Shown here: positions 42,216 to 50,591 of the stretch, one piece after another | How the letters are laid out: the number at the start of each line of letters is the position of its first letter | Position numbering within the stretch: the first letter of the stretch is position 1 | Assembly (NCBI RefSeq): GCF_001425175.1 | Contig: NZ_LMDV01000008.1 | Location: 1,039,494 to 1,103,493, forward strand | Source: Nocardioides sp. Root1257 | Lineage (GTDB): Bacteria; Actinomycetota; Actinomycetes; Propionibacteriales; Nocardioidaceae | Reading direction: 5' to 3' | Length of the DNA stretch: 64,000 bases | Notes under the pieces: model-generated | The model's database searches: none | The model's input: the letters and a program-made list of their open reading frames with translations, nothing else | Told to the model about the DNA's origin: nothing | Program-made: the position numbers and the translations under genes

Positions 42216-42857
42216 CTAGTCGGCGTCCGGGCTCCACTCCTTCTTCGCGAGCAGCAGCCCGTCCCCGACGGGGAGCAGCAGCGACACCAGGCCGTCGTGC
42301 TCGGCGACCTGACGGCCCAGGTCGCGGATGGCGACCGTCTCCTCGTCGCGCTGGGCGGGGTCGGCGACCCGGTCGTGCCAGAGCGCGTTGTCGAAGGCCA
42401 CCACGCCGCCGGGGCGCAGCAGGCGCAGCGCCTCGGCCAGGTAGGCCGAGTACTCGCGCTTGTCGCCGTCGCAGAACACCAGGTCGTAGTGACCGTCGGT
42501 CAGCCGCGGCAGCACGTCGAGCGCCGCACCGGAGATGGTGCGGGCCCGCTGGGTCGCGAAGCCGGCCTCGGTGAAGGACTGCCGGGCCAGGCGCTGGTGC
42601 TCGGTCTCGATGTCGACGGTGGTCAGCACGCCGTCGGCGCGCATGCCGCGCAGCAGCCACAGACCGGAGACGCCGGTGCCGGTCCCGATCTCGACCACGG
42701 CGCGGGCTTCGAGGGCCGAGGCCAGGAACTGGAGCGTGGCCCCACCTCCCGAGCCGATCGGCGTCACGCCGACCTCCTCGGCCCGGGCCCTGGCGGCCGC
42801 CAGGACGGCGTCCTCGGCGACGAACTCCTCGGCGTAGGACCAACTCGCTGGCTTCAC
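42216..42857 (-). CDS. O-methyltransferase (Rv1220c-like)
   Basis: A 213-residue SAM-dependent methyltransferase of the COMT-like family 3. The SAM motif is [17 protein letters not shown] (about residues 59-75), with [26 protein letters not shown] and [13 protein letters not shown]. The substrate is unknown. GTG 42857 has TACGTT on the minus strand 6 nt upstream. It diverges from sigE, the same arrangement as Rv1220c-sigE in mycobacteria. Confidence 0.9.
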   Translation of the reverse strand: MKPASWSYAEEFVAEDAVLAAARARAEEVGVTPIGSGGGATLQFLASALEARAVVEIGTGTGVSGLWLLRGMRADGVLTTVDIETEHQRLARQSFTEAGFATQRARTISGAALDVLPRLTDGHYDLVFCDGDKREYSAYLAEALRLLRPGGVVAFDNALWHDRVADPAQRDEETVAIRDLGRQVAEHDGLVSLLLPVGDGLLLAKKEWSPDAD

Positions 42858-43054
42858 GGGCTCAACGTATCGCGCCCGGAGTGCCGGACGCGGGAACACC
42901 GGGCCGGGGTCGCTCGTTCTCCCCATCGAGGCACGGACGAGGGACACTGGCTTCACAGGAATCTCTCAGTACGTGTCCCTACGGTGAGGAAGGACAAGAC
43001 GTGTTCGGCGGATCCGCGCGACAGCGCGACACAGTGCACTCGAAGGAGGCTCCG

Positions 43055-43648
43055 GTGGAGACCACCCCGGACCAGCACGTGCCCTCCTGGGAGGAGATCG
43101 TCGAGCAGCACTCCGACCGGGTCTACCGGCTCGCCTACCGCCTGACCGGCAACCGGCACGACGCCGAGGACCTCACCCAGGAGGTCTTCGTCCGCGTCTT
43201 CCGGTCGCTGTCGACGTACACGCCCGGCACCTTCGAGGGCTGGCTGCACCGCATCACCACCAACCTCTTCCTCGACCAGGCCCGTCGCAAGCAGCGGATC
43301 CGGTTCGACGCCCTCTCCGACGAGCGCGCCGAGCGGCTCACCTCGTCGGCGCCGACGCCGGACCTGGCGTACGTCGACCGCACCTTCGACGACGACATCG
43401 AGAGCGCGCTCGCCACGCTGCCGCCCGACTTCCGCGCGGCCGTCGTGCTGTGCGACGTCGAGGGCCTCACCTACGAGGAGATCGCCGAGATCCTCGGCAC
43501 CAAGCTCGGCACCGTCCGCTCCCGCATCCACCGCGGCCGTGCCATGCTGCGCACCGCGCTCGCCCACCGGGCTCCTTCCGAAGGACGGGTGCGGTACGCC
43601 GGGCCTGCGTCCGGCCAGCTGCTGTCGGGCTGGGGGAGCACCTCGTGA
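43055..43648 (+). CDS. sigE: ECF RNA polymerase sigma factor SigE (envelope stress)
   Basis: A 197-residue ECF sigma-70 factor. Region 2 is [20 protein letters not shown] and [13 protein letters not shown], with [20 protein letters not shown]; region 4 is [47 protein letters not shown]. The text closely follows mycobacterial SigE, and rseA and htrA follow in the same order. GTG 43055 is 5 nt after AAGGAGG; in-frame starts further upstream would be longer but have no ribosome site. A GGGACAC/GTGTCCC inverted repeat (42941-42979) lies in the upstream region and may be regulatory. Confidence 0.94.
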   Translation: METTPDQHVPSWEEIVEQHSDRVYRLAYRLTGNRHDAEDLTQEVFVRVFRSLSTYTPGTFEGWLHRITTNLFLDQARRKQRIRFDALSDERAERLTSSAPTPDLAYVDRTFDDDIESALATLPPDFRAAVVLCDVEGLTYEEIAEILGTKLGTVRSRIHRGRAMLRTALAHRAPSEGRVRYAGPASGQLLSGWGSTS

Positions 43649-44103
43649 TGGGTCCGGTCGGCCACCTCGGGCCCCGCGTCAGCGCGCTCCTCGACGGGCA
43701 GCTGTCCGCGGAGGAGACCGAGCGTGCGTGGTCGCACGTGCACACCTGCCACACCTGCCGCGACCAGGTCGAGCGCGAGGGCTGGGTGAAGACCCGCCTC
43801 GCCGGCCTGTCCTTCGGCGCGACGTCGACGCCCGACAGCCTCAAGGGCTCGCTGCTCGGTGCGCTGCCGGCGACACCGTCCGACTCGTTCCTCGTCGAGG
43901 ACCGCGAGCACCGGCGCCGTCAGATCGGGCTGGTCGCCCTCGGGGGTGGCGCCGTCGGCGCCGCCGTGATGGGCGTGCTGGCGCTCGGGGTCGCCCCGGC
44001 CGACGCGCCCGCCAACGACCGCCGGGCGCCGGCGTCGATCACGCACTCCCAGGCTCCGCGGGTCCCGTCCCCGTCCCAGCCGACGCTGACCCGCCGGGAC
44101 TAG
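43648..44103 (+). CDS. rseA: Anti-sigma factor with ZAS motif (RseA-like)
   Basis: A 151-residue protein with the zinc-associated anti-sigma motif HVHTCHTC (HxxxCxxC, about residues 31-38) in its N-terminal half. That is the part that binds SigE in the mycobacterial homologue. A hydrophobic stretch (LVALGGGAVGAAVMGVLALG) suggests a membrane anchor. The ATG at 43648 overlaps the sigE stop, giving tight coupling for stoichiometric control. Confidence 0.9.
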   Translation: MGPVGHLGPRVSALLDGQLSAEETERAWSHVHTCHTCRDQVEREGWVKTRLAGLSFGATSTPDSLKGSLLGALPATPSDSFLVEDREHRRRQIGLVALGGGAVGAAVMGVLALGVAPADAPANDRRAPASITHSQAPRVPSPSQPTLTRRD

Positions 44104-44131
44104 TCCTTGTCCCGCGGGACATGATGGAGCC

Positions 44132-45454
44132 GTGAGTCACGACGACGTCCCGCCGTCCGGCGCGGAGCCGACCCAGCCGCTGCCCGATCCGCAGTCGGCT
44201 GGCCAGCTGTCGGCCGGTCAGCAGCCGTACAGCCCGTCGCCGCCCCCGGCCGGGCCGGTGCCGAGCTGGGTGCCGCCGACGTACCAGGCGCCGCCGTACC
44301 CGCAGCCGTTCGGGGCACCGCCCCAGCAGCACCGGCAGCCTCCACCTCCCCGGGGCCGGGTGCCCGCCTGGCTCTGGCCGGTCGTGTGCGTGCTGGCCCT
44401 CGTGATCGGCGTGCTCGGCGGCCTGGTCGGCGGCGCCGCCTACGAGGGGCTGCGCGACCAGCCCGGCACGGTCGCCGGCGGCCTCGCCGACGTGGACACC
44501 GTCTCCGAGCCGCCCCTCGAGGCCGACAACGGCTCGATCGCGGCCGTCGCCCAGAAGATGCTGCCCAGCACGGTGCAGATCATCGCCGAGTACGACGGCC
44601 AGGCCGGCGGGGCGACCGGATCCGGGTTCGTGCTCGACCGGCAGGGCCACGTCATCACCAACAACCACGTGGTCGCCGACGCCGCGTCCGACGACGGCCC
44701 GATCGAGATCGTCGACCAGGACGGCAACCACTACGACGCGAAGATCGTCGGGCGCAGCCCGGTCTACGACCTCGCCGTCCTCTACGTGCCCCAGGCGCGC
44801 CGCCTGTCGCCGGCCGCGCTCGGCTCGTCCCGGCGTCTCGTCGTCGGTGAGGGTGTCGTCGCGATCGGCTCGCCGCTCGGGCTGAGCTCGACCGTCACGG
44901 CCGGCATCATCAGTGCCCTGCACCGGCCGGTCACGACCGGGGACTCGGGCAACGACTCGTCGTACATCAACGCCGTCCAGACCGACGCCGCGATCAACCC
45001 CGGCAACTCGGGCGGGCCGCTGGTCAACCTGCGCGCCCAGGTCGTCGGCGTGAACTCCGCGATCGCCACCACGGGCGGCTCGGTCGGCGGCGAGTCCGGC
45101 AACATCGGCGTCGGCTTCGCGATCCCGATCGAGCAGGTGAAGATCACCGCCGACCAGATCCTGCGCACCGGCGAGGCGCGCTACCCCGTGATCGGCGCGA
45201 AGGTGCGCACCGGCGGCGACTCCGACGGCAAGGGCGCCGAGGTCGACTCCGTCCAGCCGGACACCCCGGCCGAGTCGGGCGGCCTGGAGAAGGGCGACGT
45301 GATCACCGAGGTCGACGGGGCCCGCGTCACCGACGGCATCGCCCTGATCGTCGCCATCCGCACCCACCAGCCCGGCGAGAAGGTCGAGTTCACGGTGCTG
45401 CGCGACGGCAAGGAGCGCCAGATCAGCCTCACCCTCGACGGCGAGGTCGGCTAG
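44132..45454 (+). CDS. htrA: HtrA/DegP-like membrane-anchored serine protease with PDZ domain
   Basis: A 440-residue protein with a Pro/Gln-rich cytoplasmic N-terminus (about residues 1-75), one transmembrane helix (LWPVVCVLALVIGVLGGLVG), a trypsin-like domain with TNNHVV (His), SPVYDLAV (Asp) and NPGNSGGP (Ser) and a C-terminal PDZ domain (SVQPDTPAESGGLEKGDVI). It degrades or refolds damaged proteins outside the membrane. It is the third gene of the sigE locus, 28 nt after rseA. CATGAT lies 6 nt before the GTG. The stop shares CTAG with the convergent small gene. Confidence 0.95.
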   Translation: MSHDDVPPSGAEPTQPLPDPQSAGQLSAGQQPYSPSPPPAGPVPSWVPPTYQAPPYPQPFGAPPQQHRQPPPPRGRVPAWLWPVVCVLALVIGVLGGLVGGAAYEGLRDQPGTVAGGLADVDTVSEPPLEADNGSIAAVAQKMLPSTVQIIAEYDGQAGGATGSGFVLDRQGHVITNNHVVADAASDDGPIEIVDQDGNHYDAKIVGRSPVYDLAVLYVPQARRLSPAALGSSRRLVVGEGVVAIGSPLGLSSTVTAGIISALHRPVTTGDSGNDSSYINAVQTDAAINPGNSGGPLVNLRAQVVGVNSAIATTGGSVGGESGNIGVGFAIPIEQVKITADQILRTGEARYPVIGAKVRTGGDSDGKGAEVDSVQPDTPAESGGLEKGDVITEVDGARVTDGIALIVAIRTHQPGEKVEFTVLRDGKERQISLTLDGEVG

Positions 45455-45666
45455 CCGGGTGACGAGCGGCGGCGCCGCACGAGGTCGCGAAGGCGCCGTC
45501 GGGGCCGGGGAGCCGGCTGGTCCTGGGGGCGCGCCGCGACCGCGTCGAGCCCGATGCGGATCCCGTGGTCGCCGTCGGCGCGGACCGGGACCTCGAGCCC
45601 GCCGTCCTTCGCGAACCTGACCGCCTGAGCGTTCTTCCAGAGGTCCTCGCCGAACGGCTTGCTCAT
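45451..45666 (-). CDS. Small hypothetical protein, operon partner of the HTH gene
   Basis: A 71-residue protein starting MSKPFGEDLWKNAQAVRFA, with GGLEVPVRADGDHG and a basic Arg-rich C-terminus that suggests nucleic acid or membrane contact. I cannot name a family. ATG 45666 is 8 nt after the stop of the excisionase-type HTH gene, with GAGCTGAGG before it. It occupies the position where mycobacteria have tatB after htrA, but on the opposite strand and with no TatB features. Confidence 0.75.
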   Translation of the reverse strand: MSKPFGEDLWKNAQAVRFAKDGGLEVPVRADGDHGIRIGLDAVAARPQDQPAPRPRRRLRDLVRRRRSSPG

Positions 45667-45673
45667 GGTGGCC

Positions 45674-45913
45674 TCAGCTCTCCGGCTGCTCGGCGTCGAC
45701 GAAGGGGTGCTCGTCGACGAAGGTACGCGTCTCGGAGTACATCCGCTGGATGAACTCCTCCAGCTGCGCCGACTCGACGCGCCACTGACCGCGTCCACCG
45801 ATCTTGATGGCGGGCAGGTCGCCGCGCCGGACCAGCGCGTAGACCTGCGCGCTCGAGGTGTTCAGGACCTCGGCAACGTCGGCGAGCGTGAGGAACCGGG
45901 GCGTCGCGGACAT
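45674..45913 (-). CDS. Excisionase-family helix-turn-helix DNA-binding protein (BldC-like)
   Basis: A 79-residue protein made mostly of a winged HTH: PRFLTLADVAEVLNTSSAQV then YALVRRGDLPAIKIGGRGQW, RVESAQLEEFIQ. This is the MerR-like/excisionase fold of BldC-type regulators. It sits divergently from the SAF-CpaE genes, so it may control them. ATG 45913, with GACGAT 6 nt upstream on the minus strand. Confidence 0.88.
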   Translation of the reverse strand: MSATPRFLTLADVAEVLNTSSAQVYALVRRGDLPAIKIGGRGQWRVESAQLEEFIQRMYSETRTFVDEHPFVDAEQPES

Positions 45914-46012
45914 GGGCCCATCGTCGCATCCCGGACCGGGGTCGCGCGTGACGCCTCGCGTGCCTGTGGATGACCGGGTTTCGCCCTCGGCGGCAGGGGT
46001 GATCATGTCGTC

Positions 46013-46726
46013 GTGAGTCTCGGGGTCAGGCAGGACGGCCCGGACACCGGCCGTCGGGCCGGAGACCGGGCGGCGACGGCGGTGCCCTCCGCCGCACGCG
46101 CCACCACGCCGGGGTGGCGCGACCCCCGGCTGTGGGTCGGCCTGCTGATCGTGGCCGTCTCGGTGGTCGCCGGGTCCCGGCTGCTGGCCGCGGCGGACGA
46201 CACGGTGGCGGTGTGGGCGGTGTCGGCCGACGCGGGACCGGGCGCGGCCCTCACCGAGGACGACCTGGTCGTGCACCGGGTGCGGTTCTCCGACGCGGAC
46301 GACCTGGCCGGCTACTACCGCGCCGACGACACGCTGCCCGCCGACCTGCGGCTCGTGCGGGCCGTCGGTGCCGGGGAGCTGCTGCCGCGCGGCGCGGTCG
46401 GTGCCGCGGACCAGCCGGCCGACTCGGTCGAGCTTCCGGTCGCCGTGGAGTCCGAGCAGGTCCCTCCGGCCGTGCACGCCGGCTCCGTCGTGGACGTCTA
46501 CCTGATCGGCGATCCGGCCCGCGGTGCGGCCGCGAGCGGAGAGCCCGGCACACCGGTGCTGCGTGAGGCGACCGTCGTGGACGCGCCCGGCGCCGACGAC
46601 GGGCTCGGTGGAGCGAGTGGGCGGCGCCAGCTGGTCCTGGCGGTGCCGCAGGCCGACGCGGCTGCCTACTTCGCGGCAGTCGCCGCGCTCGAGAGCCCGC
46701 TGCTCACCGTCGTACGCCGAGGCTGA
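46013..46726 (+). CDS. SAF domain protein, CpaB-like
   Basis: A 237-residue protein with a basic cytoplasmic N-terminus, one transmembrane helix (LWVGLLIVAVSVVAGSRLLA) and an extracytoplasmic SAF domain with GPGAALTEDDLVVHRVRFSD and LPRGAVGAADQ. CpaB in Flp/Tad pilus systems has the same layout. No pilin, secretin or ATPase CpaF is found here. GTG 46013, GATCAT-like hexamer 6 nt upstream. The CpaE-like gene starts 1 nt after its stop. Confidence 0.8.
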   Translation: MSLGVRQDGPDTGRRAGDRAATAVPSAARATTPGWRDPRLWVGLLIVAVSVVAGSRLLAAADDTVAVWAVSADAGPGAALTEDDLVVHRVRFSDADDLAGYYRADDTLPADLRLVRAVGAGELLPRGAVGAADQPADSVELPVAVESEQVPPAVHAGSVVDVYLIGDPARGAAASGEPGTPVLREATVVDAPGADDGLGGASGRRQLVLAVPQADAAAYFAAVAALESPLLTVVRRG

Positions 46727-46727
46727 G

Positions 46728-47948
46728 ATGGCCGACCGGGTCGTCATCCTGATCGTCGCCTCCGGCGCCGCGTGGGAGCCCGAGGCGCTCCGGCTGCTCG
46801 GCGACCATCCGCGGATCGTCGTGCTCAAGCGCTGCGTCGACGTCGACGACCTGCTCGCGGCAGCGACCGCTGGGCAGGCCGACGTGGCCGTGGTCGGGCT
46901 GGAGGCGCCCGGTCTGGACCGCGCGGCCGTCGACCACCTGCGGGCCCACGCCGTGCGCCCGGTCGCGATCGCCGCCGGCGGAGCCACCCTCGACGGCGGG
47001 CGGCTGCGGGCCGGACGCATCGGCATCCCGGTCGTCGTCACCGACGACCACCTCGAGACCCTCGCCGACGCGATCTGTGCCGACGACCGGCCGCCGACGG
47101 TGGTGCGCCGTCCGGTCGACCCGGCGCCCGTCGGGCCTCCGGCGCGCGCGGTGCCGACGATGGCGGGCCGGGTCGTCGCCGTCTGGGGTCCGGCCGGGGC
47201 CGGACGCAGCACCGTTGCCGCGGCGCTGGCTGCGGAGATCGGTCGTCGCCGACGCCGGGTGGTGCTCGTCGACGCCGATCCGTACGGCGGGGCGCTCGCC
47301 CAGCAGCTCGGCATCCTGGACGAGGTGTCCGGTCTGCTCGCCGCCGTACGCCTCGAGGCCGGCGGCCAGCTCGAGACGCGGCTCGGCTCGGTGCAGCGGG
47401 GGATCGACCAGCACCTGAGCGTGGTGACCGGCCTCCCGCGGTCGGACCGCTGGGTGGAGGTCCGGCCCGGCACGGTCGACCAGCTGGTGTCGCTCGCCGC
47501 CGCCGGCGCCGAGGTGGTCGTCGACACCGGCTTCAGCCTCGAGGAGGAGCTGGTCCCCGACCTCGGCGGCCGACCCGGCCGCAACCAGATGACCCTGGAG
47601 GCGCTGGACGCCGCGGACGAGGTGCTCGTCGTCGGCGGTGCCGACCCCGTCGGGCTCTCCCGGCTGGCTCGGGCACTGGTCGAGCTGGGCGAGCGCCGCA
47701 GCGTTCGCACCGTCCAGGTGGTCGTCAACCGGATGCGACCGACCCTCGGTTGGAGCGAGCGCGAGATCACGGCGATGGTCTCCGGGTTCGCCCGGCCGAG
47801 CGCCCTGCACTTCCTGCCCGACGACCAGCAGGCCGTCGACCGGGCCCTGGTCAGCGGCCGGACCCTGGTCGAGTGCGGTGACTCCGACCTCGGCCGGGCC
47901 GTGGGCCGTGTCGTCGACGGCCTGTTGCCGGTGCCCGCCGAGACCTGA
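46728..47948 (+). CDS. CpaE-like ParA/MinD-type ATPase
   Basis: A 406-residue protein with an N-terminal receiver-like domain (about residues 1-120, including VADVAVVGLEAPGLDRAAVD-like text) and a MinD/ParA fold. The deviant P-loop is VAVWGPAGAGRSTVAAALA (Walker A, about residues 149-165, GPAGAGRST), followed by VVLVDADPYGG. This fits CpaE-type proteins that position pilus or secretion machinery. ATG 46728 directly after the SAF gene. A weak GC hairpin follows the stop (GAGGC...GCCTC, about 47961-47979). Confidence 0.8.
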   Translation: MADRVVILIVASGAAWEPEALRLLGDHPRIVVLKRCVDVDDLLAAATAGQADVAVVGLEAPGLDRAAVDHLRAHAVRPVAIAAGGATLDGGRLRAGRIGIPVVVTDDHLETLADAICADDRPPTVVRRPVDPAPVGPPARAVPTMAGRVVAVWGPAGAGRSTVAAALAAEIGRRRRRVVLVDADPYGGALAQQLGILDEVSGLLAAVRLEAGGQLETRLGSVQRGIDQHLSVVTGLPRSDRWVEVRPGTVDQLVSLAAAGAEVVVDTGFSLEEELVPDLGGRPGRNQMTLEALDAADEVLVVGGADPVGLSRLARALVELGERRSVRTVQVVVNRMRPTLGWSEREITAMVSGFARPSALHFLPDDQQAVDRALVSGRTLVECGDSDLGRAVGRVVDGLLPVPAET

Positions 47949-48047
47949 TCGACACAAAACGAGGCGCCCGGATGCCTCAGGCGCCGCGCAGATCGGCCGA
48001 ACCTTCCCCTGTGGGAACTCGATGACCTGGAGCCGGCGGCCGCCGAC

Positions 48048-48791
48048 ATGGAGGCGCGCCTGCTGTACCCGAGCGGGCGGCGCACGCCTGCCCTCTCGCC
48101 CCTGCTCGGCTCGGTGGTCCCCGCCCTGCTGCCGCGGATGTCGCGCGTCGAGCTCGAGATGCTCGGCGCGATGCGCGGTCCGGTCAGCCCCACCGTGCTG
48201 CCGGCCGGAGCGCCGCCCGACCTGCTCGTGAGCCAGGTGCGGGTGCGCGCGCAGCTGGTGCGCTTCTACCTCGACCTGCTGCCCGGTCTCGACCGCACCC
48301 ACCGCAACGGCATCGACGCGCTCTGCGACGTCGCCACCGTGCTGCACCTCGAGCGCTGGATCCAGCCAGCCGTCGCGAGCGAGACGATGCGGCCGCTGCG
48401 CCAGCTCGTGGGTCCCGAGGAGGAGCTCGGCTTCGGGCCGTCGTACGACGAGGTGCTCGACGTGCTGCACGGCATCGCCGACTTCACCGGCAGCGCCCAG
48501 CGGGTGCAGGCCGTGACCCAGGCATGGGTCGGTCGTCCGGAGGTCTACTGGGACGGCATCGCCGACGCCTTCCTGGCCACCGCCGCGATCACCGGTCGCC
48601 AGTCCTCGCTGCGGATGGTGACCCGGGTGACCGCGGTGTCCAGCGCGACCGTGCGCCGCAGCCCGGTCTTCCGGGCCACCCGCCTGCGCGCCGCCGCCGT
48701 GATCCTCGCCGACGTCGTCGAGGAGGACCTGGTCGCCGCCGCCAGCGAGCCGTGGCTGGCCGGGATCGCAGCCGGCCCGACGCTCGCGTAG
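48048..48791 (+). CDS. Hypothetical protein downstream of the CpaE-like gene
   Basis: A 247-residue mainly helical protein (VRVRAQLVRFYLDLLPGLDR, DALCDVATVLHLERWIQPAV) without signal peptide or obvious motif; not recognised. The frame is open upstream to CTG 48009 (LWELDDLEPAAADMEARLL), so the true start could be earlier than ATG 48048, whose ribosome site is weak. It is same-strand with the SAF and CpaE-like genes and may be part of that set. Confidence 0.65.
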   Translation: MEARLLYPSGRRTPALSPLLGSVVPALLPRMSRVELEMLGAMRGPVSPTVLPAGAPPDLLVSQVRVRAQLVRFYLDLLPGLDRTHRNGIDALCDVATVLHLERWIQPAVASETMRPLRQLVGPEEELGFGPSYDEVLDVLHGIADFTGSAQRVQAVTQAWVGRPEVYWDGIADAFLATAAITGRQSSLRMVTRVTAVSSATVRRSPVFRATRLRAAAVILADVVEEDLVAAASEPWLAGIAAGPTLA

Positions 48792-48794
48792 TCC

Positions 48795-50123
48795 CTAGGC
48801 GGCGAAGAGCAGGTAGAGGCCACCCACGGTGAAGGCGATCATCGCGGCGAGCAGCGGCAGCTGACCGGTGAGCTGGTGGCGCCTGGGCAGGATCCTGATC
48901 GCCCGGTCGTGCGCCGCGATCACGCCGAGCACGTGCCCGGCGACGACGGCGAGCACCTTGACGTTAGCCAGCAGGGTCGGGTGGTAGCTCAGCCAGTAGC
49001 TCACGTCGAGGTTGCCGGTGCCGAGCAGGTTGCTGCCGTTGCTGAGCGGGTCGCTCATCTGGATCAGCGTCAGCTGGCCGACCTCGACCAGGTAGCTGAG
49101 GTAGTGCGCGATCACGTAGCCGACCACGATCGGCACCACCGAGTGCGCGAAGAGGTCCGGCAGCTGGCGGCGCTGCAGGTCGTCGCCGAGCCCCGTGAGC
49201 ATCGTGCCGGCCGCGAAGATCGCGCCGACGCCGACGCAGAAGGTGAGCAGCGCGAGGTTGTTGAGCAGGTACGCCGACGTGGTGCTGCCCTGGACGAACT
49301 GCACCCAGTGCGTGGAGTCCTTGAACGAGTCGAACGCGGTGCTGCCGAAGAGGACGGCGACCACGCCGACCAGTCCGGGCAGTGCGGGCGTCGAGTCCAG
49401 GTTGGCGAGCGGGCTGCGGATCAGCAGCACGCCGTCGCGGCGACCCCACGCCGACATCCGCGACACCAGCGTCGAGTAGACCTCGAACGGGTCGGCGCGC
49501 TCGTAGAAGACGTTGCCGAAGAGGGCGCCGCCGACCAGCATCACCGCGACGTACGCCGCGACCCAGAGCCGCACCGGGCCGAGCTCGGTCGAGTAGGGGT
49601 AGACCAGCTCGAGCCACACGAAGGCGAAGAGGCCGACCGCCGCCGGCCAGTGCCCGAGGCGCTCGGGGTAGGTGAAGACGCCCCGCTCGGGGTCGCTGCC
49701 CGACACTTTCGCGAACGCGAGGTTGATGGTGCGGACCGGGCTGATCGCCTTCCAGACGGGACCGAAGAAGAGGGAGAGCGGGACCAGGCCCACCCACCAC
49801 CACACGTAGAACACCCCGAAGACGGGGTTGATGACGAGGTCCTTGCCGAGGACGGCCGCAGCGCCGACGTACAGGAAGAGCGCGAAGCCGAGCGCACGCC
49901 ACAGCACCCGCCACCAGGTCGAGTCGACGATGCCGGCGAGCCAGGCAGGGGCGGGACGGCCGCTGGTGGCGGCGTCGTAGCGCGGGTTGCGCCAGGCGAT
50001 CGCGAGGACCGTGAACGACACGACCAGGGCGGCGGTCGCGCCGGCGATCGCCAGCTCGGGCGAGATCGGCAGGTCCTTGGGACCGCCGACGCCGTGCGCG
50101 AGCGTGATGCCGTCGAAGGACAC
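48795..50123 (-). CDS. Polytopic membrane protein (fenitrothion hydrolase/FedA-like)
   Basis: A 442-residue protein with about ten transmembrane helices. The N-terminus LAHGVGGPKDLPISPELAIA then helix resembles the membrane proteins annotated as fenitrothion hydrolase (FedA) in actinobacteria; the real role of these is unclear. A His-rich loop is absent. GTG 50123, 12 nt after the lipoprotein stop, so both are in one operon. Confidence 0.7.
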   Translation of the reverse strand: MSFDGITLAHGVGGPKDLPISPELAIAGATAALVVSFTVLAIAWRNPRYDAATSGRPAPAWLAGIVDSTWWRVLWRALGFALFLYVGAAAVLGKDLVINPVFGVFYVWWWVGLVPLSLFFGPVWKAISPVRTINLAFAKVSGSDPERGVFTYPERLGHWPAAVGLFAFVWLELVYPYSTELGPVRLWVAAYVAVMLVGGALFGNVFYERADPFEVYSTLVSRMSAWGRRDGVLLIRSPLANLDSTPALPGLVGVVAVLFGSTAFDSFKDSTHWVQFVQGSTTSAYLLNNLALLTFCVGVGAIFAAGTMLTGLGDDLQRRQLPDLFAHSVVPIVVGYVIAHYLSYLVEVGQLTLIQMSDPLSNGSNLLGTGNLDVSYWLSYHPTLLANVKVLAVVAGHVLGVIAAHDRAIRILPRRHQLTGQLPLLAAMIAFTVGGLYLLFAA

Positions 50124-50135
50124 CTCAGGCAGCCG

Positions 50136-50498
50136 TCAGTGCACTTCGAGCTGGACGATGACCTTGTCCAGGTGGTGCGACTCGACGTCGACCGTGCCCG
50201 GCTGGTCCATGCCCTTGATCGTCTGCGTCGACTCGCCGGCCGGGTACTCGAGCTCCTGCTCCGGCGAGGAGTGCACGTGGATCTCACCGGCCACGTCGGC
50301 CGTCACCTGGAGCTCGACGTCCTGACCCTTGGCGACCTCGACGCGGTCGCCGTTGGGGGTGACCGAGTCGCCGTCGAAGGTCACCTTGATGACCAACGGG
50401 TCGGACGAGCCCGAGTCGGACGGCGTGTCCTCGCTGCCGCAGGCGGTCGCGAGAGTGAGAGTGGCCAGCACGGTGGCGGCTACGAGCAGACGGCGCAT
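50136..50498 (-). CDS. Lipoprotein, cupredoxin-like fold possible
   Basis: A 120-residue protein with a lipobox signal peptide (MRRLLVAATVLATLTLATAC, Cys 20 modified). The body (VEVAKGQDVELQVTADVAGE, IHVHSSPEQELEYPAGE) has the strand order and His/Glu-rich ligand region of small cupredoxin-like domains, though the Cys ligand is missing. ATG 50498 has GATTCT 6 nt upstream. The pairing with the polytopic gene suggests a copper or redox partner, which is inference. Confidence 0.75.
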   Translation of the reverse strand: MRRLLVAATVLATLTLATACGSEDTPSDSGSSDPLVIKVTFDGDSVTPNGDRVEVAKGQDVELQVTADVAGEIHVHSSPEQELEYPAGESTQTIKGMDQPGTVDVESHHLDKVIVQLEVH

Positions 50499-50591
50499 GG
50501 TGCCAGAATCCCATGGGGCACCAAGCGTCGGTACGGTGACCCTGGCGCCGGTCGGGACGGGACGCCGACACCCAACACGAGGGGGCAGCGG

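Noticed and set aside
48876-50591. Upstream extension of the WS/DGAT frame across the minus-strand membrane protein gene
   Set aside because: The extension is antisense to a polytopic gene with good helices, and the family start RPRDVALL lies at 50592.
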